Shown piece by piece: positions 8,201-15,591 of a stretch of DNA of 45,609 nucleotides. The first letter of the stretch is position 1, and each line of letters opens with the position of its first letter. Origin of the DNA: Candidatus Poseidoniaceae archaeon. GTDB lineage: Archaea > Thermoplasmatota > Poseidoniia > Poseidoniales > Poseidoniaceae. The translations under genes and the position numbers were made by a program. Where the stretch lies: positions 1 to 45,609 of the forward strand of contig CALKGM010000022.1 of assembly GCA_938084675.1 (NCBI GenBank). The letters are read 5' to 3'. A model generated the notes under the pieces. It was given only the letters and a program-made list of their open reading frames with translations, searched no databases and was not told the origin of the DNA.

Positions 8201-10164
8201 GTTCAGGAAACATCACTCCACTTCTTGCACCGGAGTATGGGCTCACGGATCTTCTTGCTTGGATTGCTGGTGCCGAAGAATCCATTCAAGTTCACATGTA
8301 TCAACTGCAAGAAGTGCATCTCGTTGAAGCACTCATAGAAGCCGACCAGCGTGGCGTGGAAGTAACCGTCGTCATGGACTACGGTGACAACTGGTGGCCT
8401 GAATACGACTTGGATGCGAACCATGGAATGGCTACGACCATGCTTGCAGCTGGCGTAGATGTATTCTGGTTTGGAGACATGGGGGAAACACCCTATGCCT
8501 ACATTCACAGCAAGGTTGCTGTACGAGATAACGAAAGCGTTTGGATCGGCTCAGGGAATTGGAAATCATCATCTCAACCCGCTCCAGGAAACTCTGGAAA
8601 CCGGGATTGGGGTGTCATCGTTGACGATGCAAGTTTAGCGACTCTAGTTCGCTCTCATTTGGTGTTCGATGAGTCCTCAGACCGAACCCACATCACGGCT
8701 GTAACCATGGCCGATGCGCCATCGGGTTGGACGATGCCACAATCATCTCCTATCGTCGGAAACCTTTCGACACCGATTAGCGGTGCGTTTGATGCGACAT
8801 TGTTAGTTTGCCCAGACAATTGCATCAATGAATTGGTCCAGATGTTGGACAGTGCTGATGATGAAATTCTTCTTTCGTTGCAATACCTCGACATGGATTG
8901 GTCCTACGGCTGGGGAGAAAACCCCATTGTATCTGCTCTAGAAGATGCAGCACAACGTGGTGTTAAGATTCGTCTTATTTTGAATGGAGCCTACCTTGAC
9001 GAAGACATCCAAAAGGTCGTTGACCAGATGAATGAAGACTGGAATGCAACCCAAGGCTACGACACAAATGCCGTGGTCATGAGTGCAGGAGATGGCGTCA
9101 ACAAATTGCATAACAAAGGCGCAATTGTTGACAAAGAAGCAGTTCTGGTCTCGTCCATCAATTGGGGAGACTCCGCTTTGGTGAGAAACCGAGAGATGGG
9201 GCTACTCATCAGCAGCAATGATGTCGCTTCAATTTACATTGACTCATGGAATGAAGACTGGCAACGATTAGACCCCGAAGTCGACTCGGACCAAGACGGG
9301 CTAAACGATGAGTGGGAAACCATGTTCGGCTTGAACCGAACACGAAGAACAGTCATCGGACAATCGTACGACGAGGGAATGTTTGACGCAGATGCTGATG
9401 GCCTCTCCAACGAGGCTGAACTTCTTCATGGAGGCGACCCACTCAATCCTGATACCGATGGAGATTGTATCATTGACGGCATTGAAGTTGCATGGGCCCA
9501 AGCCACGATTCTTAGTACCACCATCGCTGATGTAACGCCACGTGACGCACTGAACAAAGCCGACGCTGACAACGATGGAGAAAACGAATCCGATGCGCTT
9601 GGGTGCGACCTGGGTGGAATCGAAGTGAACCTACCACCCAACAACAACAACAACAACAACAATACGACAACATCTTCCCCTGACGAAGATAACGATACGG
9701 TCCTTAACGAACAAGACAAATGCCCGAATACACCAGCAGGTGCCGCCACAGATGGTGACGGATGTTCCTCCAAACAACGGGCAGAATTGATCGACGACCC
9801 TGGAGAGGATACCTCTGCGGAATCTGCTGAGACGTTCTTCCTAGGATTGATGATTGGTGCGCTCATTCTTTCGGGAGGAGCTTATGTTATTCTTCAAAAC
9901 AAACGAAGTGATTCCGAAGACATCAAGGACAGCATTACTGCTGAATCCTTCGCCATGGCTCAAGTCATGCCTGAGGGGGAATCAGCGACATGGGAAGCGC
10001 CTGTCCTGGACGCATCGGGGCCAACGATTACGCCAGAGATGATGGCCCTGGTCCCTGGCTGGTCTCAAGACATGGTCAAGGATTATCTCCTCCAAGGATG
10101 GACCATGGACCAACTCTCTAATTATTACCAAGAACAGGTTGTTCAACACGGTCAAACAGAATAA
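5263..10164 (+). CDS. Giant exported protein: six lamin-tail-like domains plus two phospholipase-D HKD motifs
   Basis: The 1633-residue surface protein starts with a signal peptide (residues 1-24). Six lamin-tail-like repeats follow, starting near residues 46, 200, 353, 498, 655 and 800. Each has the plan (S/N)E(I/V)(L/M/I)P, then GEW(F/V/I/L)E(L/V).N.G..D.(D/N)L.GW. Residues about 990-1340 hold a phospholipase-D fold with both HKD motifs intact: H-S-K-V-A-V-R-D near 1080 and H-N-K-G-A-I-V-D near 1281. After that come Asp-rich type-3/calcium repeats (about 1341-1405), an eight-Asn tract, more Asp-rich repeats, one membrane segment (about 1525-1545), and a cytoplasmic tail with a GWSQDMVKDYLLQGW motif. 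PLD folds of this kind are nucleases or phospholipases. A secreted nuclease held at the surface is the favoured reading, unproven. Confidence 0.85.
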   Translation: MNNRNLAFALTMLFLVSLTSPLAQTNLDQELSSMPANGRSTACTSDICLNEVIPNPAGADDAAWPNGEWFEVFNNGSTDVDLTGWKAVNSGSKTLNFDANTIVGYQAGNASTWTISPGEYVVIARNGDSNFYLTNTGMTLSLYDQNNNNIHEATWTSATSGKSYEQDPTNASANWIKTGSPSPGQINSAGTAAVMVPSDLVISEIMANPWPSYDNESWPGGEWVELFNTGSSDIDLTGWSIEDAAGNLLPVNASHLVNATASPSSYIISPGQHRIVAVNGSSAYGILNNGPESLTLKWPNGTPSQEVSYSSTVQGFSLMSTSQSNGMWGPAPYPTQEGMNPVELIMMPTQMNDIQISEILVNATTEGAAFPDGEWIELHNTGTLELDLMGWSLIDGMGNITFLDPATLVFNSSQGSTGISPDQRRLVQFTGDTELWDNYNHIMLRDMTGQIQDTAMYDTDHGEDVALIRSQAPTDPWTPAAWKTPGQPEPGSVVSDGYVQFSEVLPDAVGSDSQIWPKGEWLELLNYGDEDIDVGGWKLQAPSRSLTLHEYNMPLQSTSVIPAGEVALIALNGTSSFYLKHTSADSIGLLDMAGATVDTISWSSTTEGESLIPPNSTHAGVGPSGAMNTGDWKQSAWATPGELNPVWPAYSGSSNVSMTEILPYCDDESIDPDADWVELFNTGMEDINLSRWSIASPEDHRRFMRPDSMWANGTTTTSTLLAAGERAIFLMDDDVLSGLGDSADLLDPDGALIQSASWTLETDCQTLEAGPTSNDPWIHTLWPTPGEAEPDAGNLASPDDLRLTRLMPDASSSISSTMEFIEITNSGDKLAVMDGWKLRTTSSSGVPYDTTFVNFMIQPGTAVILANDASAVTLYEDGMVVELESALNRSFYLTNSGAAVQLLDPSGNAVDTVVYGNGPVDVDGWSGIALVEPVTNLDNLIYLRGDGCGDAPDSDVVADWHHRWSRLGGSNFCLDPTVTSSGNITPLLAPEYGLTDLLAWIAGAEESIQVHMYQLQEVHLVEALIEADQRGVEVTVVMDYGDNWWPEYDLDANHGMATTMLAAGVDVFWFGDMGETPYAYIHSKVAVRDNESVWIGSGNWKSSSQPAPGNSGNRDWGVIVDDASLATLVRSHLVFDESSDRTHITAVTMADAPSGWTMPQSSPIVGNLSTPISGAFDATLLVCPDNCINELVQMLDSADDEILLSLQYLDMDWSYGWGENPIVSALEDAAQRGVKIRLILNGAYLDEDIQKVVDQMNEDWNATQGYDTNAVVMSAGDGVNKLHNKGAIVDKEAVLVSSINWGDSALVRNREMGLLISSNDVASIYIDSWNEDWQRLDPEVDSDQDGLNDEWETMFGLNRTRRTVIGQSYDEGMFDADADGLSNEAELLHGGDPLNPDTDGDCIIDGIEVAWAQATILSTTIADVTPRDALNKADADNDGENESDALGCDLGGIEVNLPPNNNNNNNNTTTSSPDEDNDTVLNEQDKCPNTPAGAATDGDGCSSKQRAELIDDPGEDTSAESAETFFLGLMIGALILSGGAYVILQNKRSDSEDIKDSITAESFAMAQVMPEGESATWEAPVLDASGPTITPEMMALVPGWSQDMVKDYLLQGWTMDQLSNYYQEQVVQHGQTE
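9640..9663 (+). repeat. AAC trinucleotide tract (poly-Asn linker)
   Basis: Seven AAC codons and one AAT encode eight consecutive Asn in the linker of the LTD/PLD protein, between Asp-rich repeats and the membrane anchor. Slippage would change linker length without breaking the frame. Confidence 0.9.
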
Positions 10165-10195
10165 CATTCAAACGGGACCGTGTGAACCAAACACC

Positions 10196-10960
10196 ATGGC
10201 CATCTCGTATCGAAGTAGTAATCCTGTACTCAACAACAAATTCATGGCAGCACTTACGGGTGTTGAGACCATGAGTCTCCAAGGAAGCCTGCGAAAAATT
10301 GGGTTGCTTCTAACCTTGACGATAATCTCTGCATTCGCCACCACTTTGATTTGTTTGAATGCTGGCGAAAACATGTTTCTCTATGCGGGCCTATTCGCCA
10401 CGGTAGGTTCTGTTGTTGGTTTCATTCTGGCCATTATTACGTTTGTAAGTCGCCCACAAAACCCTGCGGCATTGATGAGCCTCTATGCGCTTTTTGAGGG
10501 TATGTTGGTCGGAGGCATGTCCCTTGTTCTTGAGGCCCAATATCCCGGAATTGTACTTCAGGCAGCCTTTGGCACCGTAGGAATTACCGCTACCATGTAC
10601 ATCATGTATTCATCAAGAATCATCCGCCCGACCCCAATGTTCAACAAGGTCATTGGGGGTCTTGTGATGAGTATCATGTTCCTCTACCTCACATCCTTTA
10701 TTTTGGGAATGTTTTCGGGATATGATGTACCCTTCCTCCACAGTTCAGGGCCGATTGGAATCGGCCTTACCCTCTTCATTTTAGTCGTTGCTTCGCTCAC
10801 ACTCATCAGCGATTTTGGATTTATTGAAGCGGGAGTTAACAATGGTGCTCCAAAGAATATGGAGTGGTATGCTGCATTTGGCATCCTCATCTCACTCATC
10901 TGGATTTACATTGAATCGCTAAGACTCCTTTCCAAGATCCGAACCTTCATTCAGGACTGA
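10196..10960 (+). CDS. Bax inhibitor-1/YccA-like integral membrane protein
   Basis: The 254-residue protein has seven hydrophobic segments after a short polar N-terminus. MAISYRSSNPVLNNKFM matches the family opening (SNP.L....F) of the Bax1-I_2/COG4760 branch of BI-1 proteins. The segment LMSLYALFEGMLVGGMSLVLE and the later SDFGFIEAGVNNGAPKNMEWYAAFGI are also typical. An upstream in-frame extension to 10139 would overlap the preceding gene; I prefer the ATG at 10196 because the family motif begins there. BI-1 relatives act as pH- or calcium-sensitive leak channels; the archaeal role is unknown. It sits 31 bp after the LTD/PLD gene and 7 bp before the oxygenase gene, so it is probably co-transcribed. 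Confidence 0.85.
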   Translation: MAISYRSSNPVLNNKFMAALTGVETMSLQGSLRKIGLLLTLTIISAFATTLICLNAGENMFLYAGLFATVGSVVGFILAIITFVSRPQNPAALMSLYALFEGMLVGGMSLVLEAQYPGIVLQAAFGTVGITATMYIMYSSRIIRPTPMFNKVIGGLVMSIMFLYLTSFILGMFSGYDVPFLHSSGPIGIGLTLFILVVASLTLISDFGFIEAGVNNGAPKNMEWYAAFGILISLIWIYIESLRLLSKIRTFIQD

Positions 10961-10967
10961 GACACTT

Positions 10968-11915
10968 ATGACGAGGGAAATTCCAACCGTTGACTTCACC
11001 TTAGCTCAATCTTCTCATGAAGACGAGCGAAAGGAGTTTGTTCGTCAAGTTGGAGACGCACTCCAAGACATCGGATTTTTTGCACTGGTCAATCATGGAA
11101 TTGATACAGAACTCATCATGGAAGCATACGACCAGTGCGACCGTTTCTTTGAATTGGATGAAGACACCAAGCGTTCGTATCTTCTCCCGCACATTGCCCA
11201 TCAGCGTGGGTATACTGCCTTCGGTGTTGAGCATGCAAAGGACAACCCTGCCCCTGACCTCAAAGAGTTCTGGCAAACTGGAAGGGCCTACCCAAGCGAC
11301 GGCCCTGCACCGACCTACCCGCAAAACGTATGGCCGAATCAGCATGCACCAGGGTTCCGAAAGGTCATCGACCACCTCTACACCAACATGGAAGTGCTAT
11401 CAAAGCGATTGCTTGAAGCCTGTTCACTTTATCTTGACAAGCCCGCAGATTGGCTTCCAGAGATGGCTGAGCAAGGAAATACCATTATGCGAATGATACA
11501 CTACCCACCTCTTGACACCTCGATGCCCAAGGGTGCTGTTCGTTCTGCTGCACATGAGGATATCAACTTCATCACACTCTTGGTAACCGCTACGGCTGAT
11601 GGACTTGAAGTAATGGACCATGACGGTTCGTGGATTCAAGTCAAAGGAGATGAGAAGGCAATTATCGTTGACTCCGGTGACATGCTCCAAAACCTCACCA
11701 ACGGACTGTTTCGTTCCGTCACCCACAGAGTCGTCAACCCCAAGGACGCTACTTCCCGCAGATATTCAATGCCGATGTTTGTCCATCCTAGAAACGAAAT
11801 TGATCTAACACCGCACCCTGATTTCGTAGCAAAAACGGGTGGAGTCGTGAACTATCCAAGTATCAAGGCGGGAGATTATCTCCAGCAACGCCTCCGTGAA
11901 ATAGGTTTAATCTGA
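10968..11915 (+). CDS. 2-oxoglutarate/Fe(II) dioxygenase, isopenicillin N synthase-like
   Basis: The 315-residue cytoplasmic enzyme has the two halves typical of this family. The N-terminal DIOX_N region (IPTVDFTLAQ, then ALQDIGFFALVNHGID) comes first. The C-terminal jelly roll carries the iron ligands His196-x-Asp198 (AAHEDINFITLL) and His253 (SVTHRVVNP). The 2-oxoglutarate-binding R-x-S is Arg265-Tyr-Ser267. All key residues are present, so it should be active. Plant and fungal relatives act on hormones and antibiotics; bacterial and archaeal members often have unknown small-molecule substrates, and nothing here fixes the substrate. It lies between the BI-1 homologue and thymidine phosphorylase with gaps under 10 bp, so pyrimidine or nucleoside oxidation is possible but only suggested by context. 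Confidence 0.9.
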   Translation: MTREIPTVDFTLAQSSHEDERKEFVRQVGDALQDIGFFALVNHGIDTELIMEAYDQCDRFFELDEDTKRSYLLPHIAHQRGYTAFGVEHAKDNPAPDLKEFWQTGRAYPSDGPAPTYPQNVWPNQHAPGFRKVIDHLYTNMEVLSKRLLEACSLYLDKPADWLPEMAEQGNTIMRMIHYPPLDTSMPKGAVRSAAHEDINFITLLVTATADGLEVMDHDGSWIQVKGDEKAIIVDSGDMLQNLTNGLFRSVTHRVVNPKDATSRRYSMPMFVHPRNEIDLTPHPDFVAKTGGVVNYPSIKAGDYLQQRLREIGLI

Positions 11916-11924
11916 GGTCGAGAG

Positions 11925-13238
11925 ATGGACATCGCTCAACTGATCGAGTCTGTTGTGGCTAAACAAGGTCAAGACCACACGCTTCTTGACGCCTTTGTGA
12001 ATGGAGTAGCAAGTGGAGAAGTCCGTGTAGAAGACGCAACGGCCTGGCTCAAAGCCGTACACAGTTTCGGGTGCAGCGTGGAAGATACCGTCCAACTCAC
12101 AAAAACCATGATCGCCTCTGGAGCCCAACTCAAGTGGGGAGATGGACCTCCTGTTGTCGACAAACACAGTACTGGAGGAGTTGGCGACAAGATGTCATTG
12201 ATGCTTGCACCCGCACTCGCAGCATGTGGACGCAGAGTGCCAATGCTCGCAGGAAGAGGTCTAGGCCATACGGGTGGAACCATAGACAAATTGGAATCTA
12301 TTCCTGGCTTTAATTGCAAACTTACCCCAGAGGAAATGAAAGAAACAGTCAACGCCATTGGGTGCTGTATTGCCGTTCAAAACGACGCTATTGCTCCAGC
12401 AGATGGAGTCCTGTACGCAATACGAGATGTCACGGACACCGTAGATAGTGTCCCACTGATCACCGCCTCAATCATCTCAAAGAAAGCAGCAGAGGGACTT
12501 GAAGCACTTGTTCTTGATGTGAAGTGCGGAAGCGGGGCCTTCATGAAAACACTCGAGCAAGCAGAGGAATTAGCCACATCCATGGTGCGAACCGCGACCG
12601 GCCTCGGCATCAAAACCATCGCACAAATCACCTCCATGGAACAACCGATTGGCAGTCATGTTGGAAATTCGTTGGAAATTATAGAGAGCATCCAAGTCAT
12701 GCAAGGAAAGGGCTCAGTTGACACCAGGAACCTTGTCATTCTCCAGGGCGGCGCACTATTGGCTATGACTGAGGATGGGCTCAGTATAGAGGATGCAAGC
12801 AGGCAAATTGAACAATCACTTGACCGGGGTGATGCCCTTGAAGTGTTCAGACTCATGTGCATTGAACAGGGTGTTGAACCGGAACTCGCTTCTCTCCTCG
12901 TCAACGACCCCAAATCAGTACTACCGTTGAGTGAACATCAAACCACAGTCCTCTCACGTCAAGAAGGACATATTGGGAGCATTGACGCAATGGCTGCTGC
13001 ACTGCTCGCCAAGCAACATGGAGCAGGAAGGTATGCTCTTGATGATGTGGTCATCCCAGAAATCGGTTTAGTTTTTCATGTGGCGCAAGGGTCAATCATC
13101 GGGGAAAACCAACCCCTACTAACCTTCCATCACAATCAAGAATTAACCGATTCAGAACATACAATCCTGCAAAACCTCGTTGAAATGGTGAAAGTTCCCG
13201 TGCCCACAGTTGAACGCTTGTTATCAATCGTGAACTGA
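11925..13238 (+). CDS. deoA: Thymidine/pyrimidine-nucleoside phosphorylase
   Basis: The 437-residue enzyme splits thymidine (or uridine/deoxyuridine) with phosphate to give the base and (deoxy)ribose 1-phosphate. The family signature is complete: DKHSTGGVGDK at 79-89 (phosphate site), then GRGLGHTGGTIDKLES at 110-125. KCGSGAFMKT and VGNSLEI further on are also conserved. Length and the absence of the extra N-terminal domain separate it from the roughly 500-residue archaeal AMP phosphorylase, so salvage or catabolism of pyrimidine nucleosides is the better call. It starts 9 bp after the oxygenase gene and closes the plus-strand run that began at 1975. Whether it prefers thymidine or accepts uridine cannot be decided here. 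Confidence 0.93.
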   Translation: MDIAQLIESVVAKQGQDHTLLDAFVNGVASGEVRVEDATAWLKAVHSFGCSVEDTVQLTKTMIASGAQLKWGDGPPVVDKHSTGGVGDKMSLMLAPALAACGRRVPMLAGRGLGHTGGTIDKLESIPGFNCKLTPEEMKETVNAIGCCIAVQNDAIAPADGVLYAIRDVTDTVDSVPLITASIISKKAAEGLEALVLDVKCGSGAFMKTLEQAEELATSMVRTATGLGIKTIAQITSMEQPIGSHVGNSLEIIESIQVMQGKGSVDTRNLVILQGGALLAMTEDGLSIEDASRQIEQSLDRGDALEVFRLMCIEQGVEPELASLLVNDPKSVLPLSEHQTTVLSRQEGHIGSIDAMAAALLAKQHGAGRYALDDVVIPEIGLVFHVAQGSIIGENQPLLTFHHNQELTDSEHTILQNLVEMVKVPVPTVERLLSIVN

Positions 13239-13281
13239 AGGTGGCGAAGCCGTCATAAAGGGGTGGCCTGTCGCCAACCTT

Positions 13282-13357
13282 GCCGATTTAGCTTAGCTGG
13301 TGGAGCGTGGGACTGTTAATCCCAAGGTCGTGGGTTCGAGCCCCACAATCGGCGCCA
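13282..13357 (+). tRNA. tRNA-Asn(GUU), CCA encoded
   Basis: The acceptor stem GCCGATT pairs with AATCGGC, the D-arm is GCTTAGCTGGTGGAGC, and the anticodon stem TGGGA/TCCCA closes a loop with GTT. The T-arm is GTGGG/CCCAC with TTCGAGC, and the discriminator is G. CCA follows directly at 13355-13357, so the tail is encoded. CATAAAGG about 26 bp upstream could serve as a TATA element. Confidence 0.96.
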
Positions 13358-13378
13358 TGATTTTCAATTCAATGGGGA

Positions 13379-14326
13379 TTATTCCCATTCAATTGTACCT
13401 GGTGGCTTGTGCGTAATATCGTAGACAACTCGGTTCACAGCACCTTTGACGGTATTGGTAATACGAGTGCTGATCTTCTGCAAAATACTGTGAGGGATTT
13501 CAGAATAACGAGCAGACATTCCGTCCATCGACTGGACTGCACGGACCACAATCGTCTCACCATATGCACGTACATCCCCATGGACACCTACGCTGCGAAC
13601 CGGCAGAAGAGCCGCAAAGTACTGCCATGGTATTTCCATTTCACCACGCTCTGCAGCGGCTTCAAACTCTTCCTCAACGATGGCACACGCCTCACGTACT
13701 ACGGCAACACGCTCAGGTGTAAGTTCACCAAGAGTGCGGACAGCAAGGCCTGGCCCAGGGAAGGGTTGACGCTCAGCCACGTTGATTTCAAGATGGCGAG
13801 CAAGTTCACGGACTTCATCCTTGTAGAGGTCACGTAGTGGCTCTACAACCGTCAAGGTCATGTCCTCAGGAAGACCACCAACGTTGTGATGGGATTTGAT
13901 GGTGTCACGAACACCACCACCGGATTCAATCCAGTCTGGAGCAATGGTTCCTTGGACGAGATATTTCGCTCCACATTTCTTTTGCTCATCTTCAAAAATA
14001 CGAATGAACAGTTCACCGATGACCTTTCGCTTTTGTTCAGGCTCAGTGACACCTTTGAGAGCCTCAAAGTATCGGTCGGCAGCCTTGACTGTCACCAAAT
14101 TGATTCCTTGTTCTTCAAGAAGGGCTTCGATTTGTTCAGTCTCATCTTTCCGCATAAAACCTGTATCAACGTATACACAGTGAAGTAAATCACCAACTGC
14201 TTGGCTTGCAATAACTGCAGCCACAGTTGAATCAACTCCACCCGAGCAAGCGATAATAGCGATGTCATCAATAGTAGATTTGAGGGATTCAATACTTTCC
14301 GAGATGAATTCCTCAGAATCAAACAT
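13379..14326 (-). CDS. guaAB: GMP synthase subunit B (ATP-pyrophosphatase)
   Basis: This is the archaeal stand-alone synthetase half of GMP synthase. It adenylates XMP and aminates it with ammonia delivered by a separate glutaminase subunit. The PP-loop ACSGGVDSTVAAV lies near the N-terminus. GFMRKDE, GTIAPDWIESGG, KSHHNVGGLPEDM, ERQPFPGPGLAVR and the C-terminal DITHKPPGTIEWE are all standard. The upstream frame stays open to 14560, but I place the start at the ATG at 14326. It gives MFDSEEFISESIESL, like other archaeal GuaAB starts, and lies one base after the purE stop. The glutaminase subunit gene is not in the window. An alternative ATG at 14347 would overlap purE. Confidence 0.94.
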   Translation of the reverse strand: MFDSEEFISESIESLKSTIDDIAIIACSGGVDSTVAAVIASQAVGDLLHCVYVDTGFMRKDETEQIEALLEEQGINLVTVKAADRYFEALKGVTEPEQKRKVIGELFIRIFEDEQKKCGAKYLVQGTIAPDWIESGGGVRDTIKSHHNVGGLPEDMTLTVVEPLRDLYKDEVRELARHLEINVAERQPFPGPGLAVRTLGELTPERVAVVREACAIVEEEFEAAAERGEMEIPWQYFAALLPVRSVGVHGDVRAYGETIVVRAVQSMDGMSARYSEIPHSILQKISTRITNTVKGAVNRVVYDITHKPPGTIEWE

Positions 14327-14327
14327 T

Positions 14328-14834
14328 TCAGGCACCGCCGTTGACATCACGGTCTTGGGCTTTAACTCGCTCAATTTGGTCCAATTTGTTTTGTTCCAAA
14401 GCAGCTGCATATTTTGGGTGGATGAGTGCGAGCATCTGAACTGCAAGATATCCTGCATTGTCTCCACGGTCAACGCCAACAGTAGCCGCTGGGACGCCAG
14501 GAGGCAATTGAGCAATGGAAAGAAGTGAATCAAATGGAACCTTTCCACCACATGGGACACCGATAACAGGTTTGGTGGTCAGAGCCGCAACTGCACCTGG
14601 AAGAGCCGCTGCAAGTCCGGCCATAGCAACAAAGATTTGACATCCGTCATCCAAAGCATCTCCGACGATTTCTTCAACGAATTTTGGAGACCGGTGAGCG
14701 GAGGCAACACGCAATTGGTAAGGAACTTCGAACAGTTCCAAAATTTTAGTACACTTTTGAGCAATAGGTAGGTCCGAAGACGAGCCGAGTAGAATCGTTA
14801 CATCCATGCTACCCTGCCGGCGCGGGTGGTTCAT
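14328..14834 (-). CDS. purE: N5-carboxyaminoimidazole ribonucleotide mutase / AIR carboxylase
   Basis: The 168-residue PurE makes CAIR in purine synthesis. Conserved parts are visible: LLGSSSDLPIAQKC at the substrate phosphate site, RVASAHRSP with the catalytic His, FVAMAGLAAALPGAVAA, and PVIGVPCGG. The start at 14834 has AGAGG about 8 bases upstream; the internal ATG at 14807 (MDVTILLG) would also make a complete enzyme. It is followed by guaAB almost without a gap, so two steps of guanine nucleotide synthesis are probably translated from the same mRNA. No purK is visible, so whether this acts as the mutase (class I) or carboxylase (class II) is not settled. Confidence 0.94.
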   Translation of the reverse strand: MNHPRRQGSMDVTILLGSSSDLPIAQKCTKILELFEVPYQLRVASAHRSPKFVEEIVGDALDDGCQIFVAMAGLAAALPGAVAALTTKPVIGVPCGGKVPFDSLLSIAQLPPGVPAATVGVDRGDNAGYLAVQMLALIHPKYAAALEQNKLDQIERVKAQDRDVNGGA

Positions 14835-14868
14835 TTAGATGCCTCTTGATGATGACGGCGGAAATGCC

Positions 14869-15546
14869 TCATTCTTCAGCATCTTCACTGCGAGAAAAGG
14901 TGGGGAAATCGCCCCATTGGACGCCCCAATCGTCTTCAGAAAACGCTTCGCTTTTTGAAGCGAGAAGTTCAATGTTCAGAAACAACTGTTGCCCATCTTT
15001 ACTGCCGTACATGATGGCTGTTCGTTCACCGATTGTTTTTGAAGCCATGATACCACTTTTCCATCGAGCCGAAGCAATATCCCAACCTGTCATGCAGTGC
15101 TTAACTTGAACCAATTCTTTTGCATCCCATGGACGCTGGTACACCTCATGATCACAGGATGCAAGACCGTTGAGCGAGATGAAAAGATAGGGTACTGAGC
15201 CGATACAGAACGAATACCCAATCCACCACCATTGGGAAAGTTCACCGAGGTAGAGAACAACAAGAACGATTACAGAAACGCCAAGAAGTACACCACTGAG
15301 TTGTACTTTGGAATCAAACTTACTCCCTTTGCGCTGAGAGGTCCCACTGGCAAAGGTCAACAGCAGTAGAGCCTCGCTAACGGCAAGAAGGGGAAGTCGG
15401 AAGGATTCGAATCTGTGGAAAATGAGCATCATGCACATGAAACCAACTGGTAAAAGGGCCCAGGCAAATAAGAACAAGGTGGCAGTAAAGTCTGCTTTTG
15501 GAGGAATGGAGTCCCACCCAGGTCGCTGACGTACCTCCACGGACAT
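14869..15546 (-). CDS. Hypothetical membrane protein with four hydrophobic segments
   Basis: I do not recognise this 225-residue protein. Hydrophobic segments lie at about residues 22-43, 49-66, 84-102 and 107-128. The remaining hundred residues are polar, contain two Cys and end in an acidic tail (RSEDAEE). The C-terminal part (WDAKELVQVKHCMTGWDIASARWKSGIM...) looks like a folded soluble domain, perhaps facing the cytoplasm. The gene lies between gcvPB upstream and purE downstream on the same strand, with short gaps on both sides, so it may be part of a longer transcript. Nothing in it suggests an enzymatic role. Confidence 0.7.
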   Translation of the reverse strand: MSVEVRQRPGWDSIPPKADFTATLFLFAWALLPVGFMCMMLIFHRFESFRLPLLAVSEALLLLTFASGTSQRKGSKFDSKVQLSGVLLGVSVIVLVVLYLGELSQWWWIGYSFCIGSVPYLFISLNGLASCDHEVYQRPWDAKELVQVKHCMTGWDIASARWKSGIMASKTIGERTAIMYGSKDGQQLFLNIELLASKSEAFSEDDWGVQWGDFPTFSRSEDAEE

Positions 15547-15591
15547 ATGCCTCGCTGGGGATTTTCACATTAGCACTTTCGCTTAACTTCT

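Noticed and set aside
9640-9663. AAC tract as a phase-variation switch
   Set aside because: A trinucleotide repeat changes length in frame, so it cannot turn the gene off; at most it alters linker length.
9426-9866. 146-residue reverse-strand open frame inside the LTD/PLD gene
   Set aside because: Its Ser/Leu-rich, low-complexity product is the mirror of Asn- and Asp-rich repeats in the sense gene. No ribosome site or family similarity.
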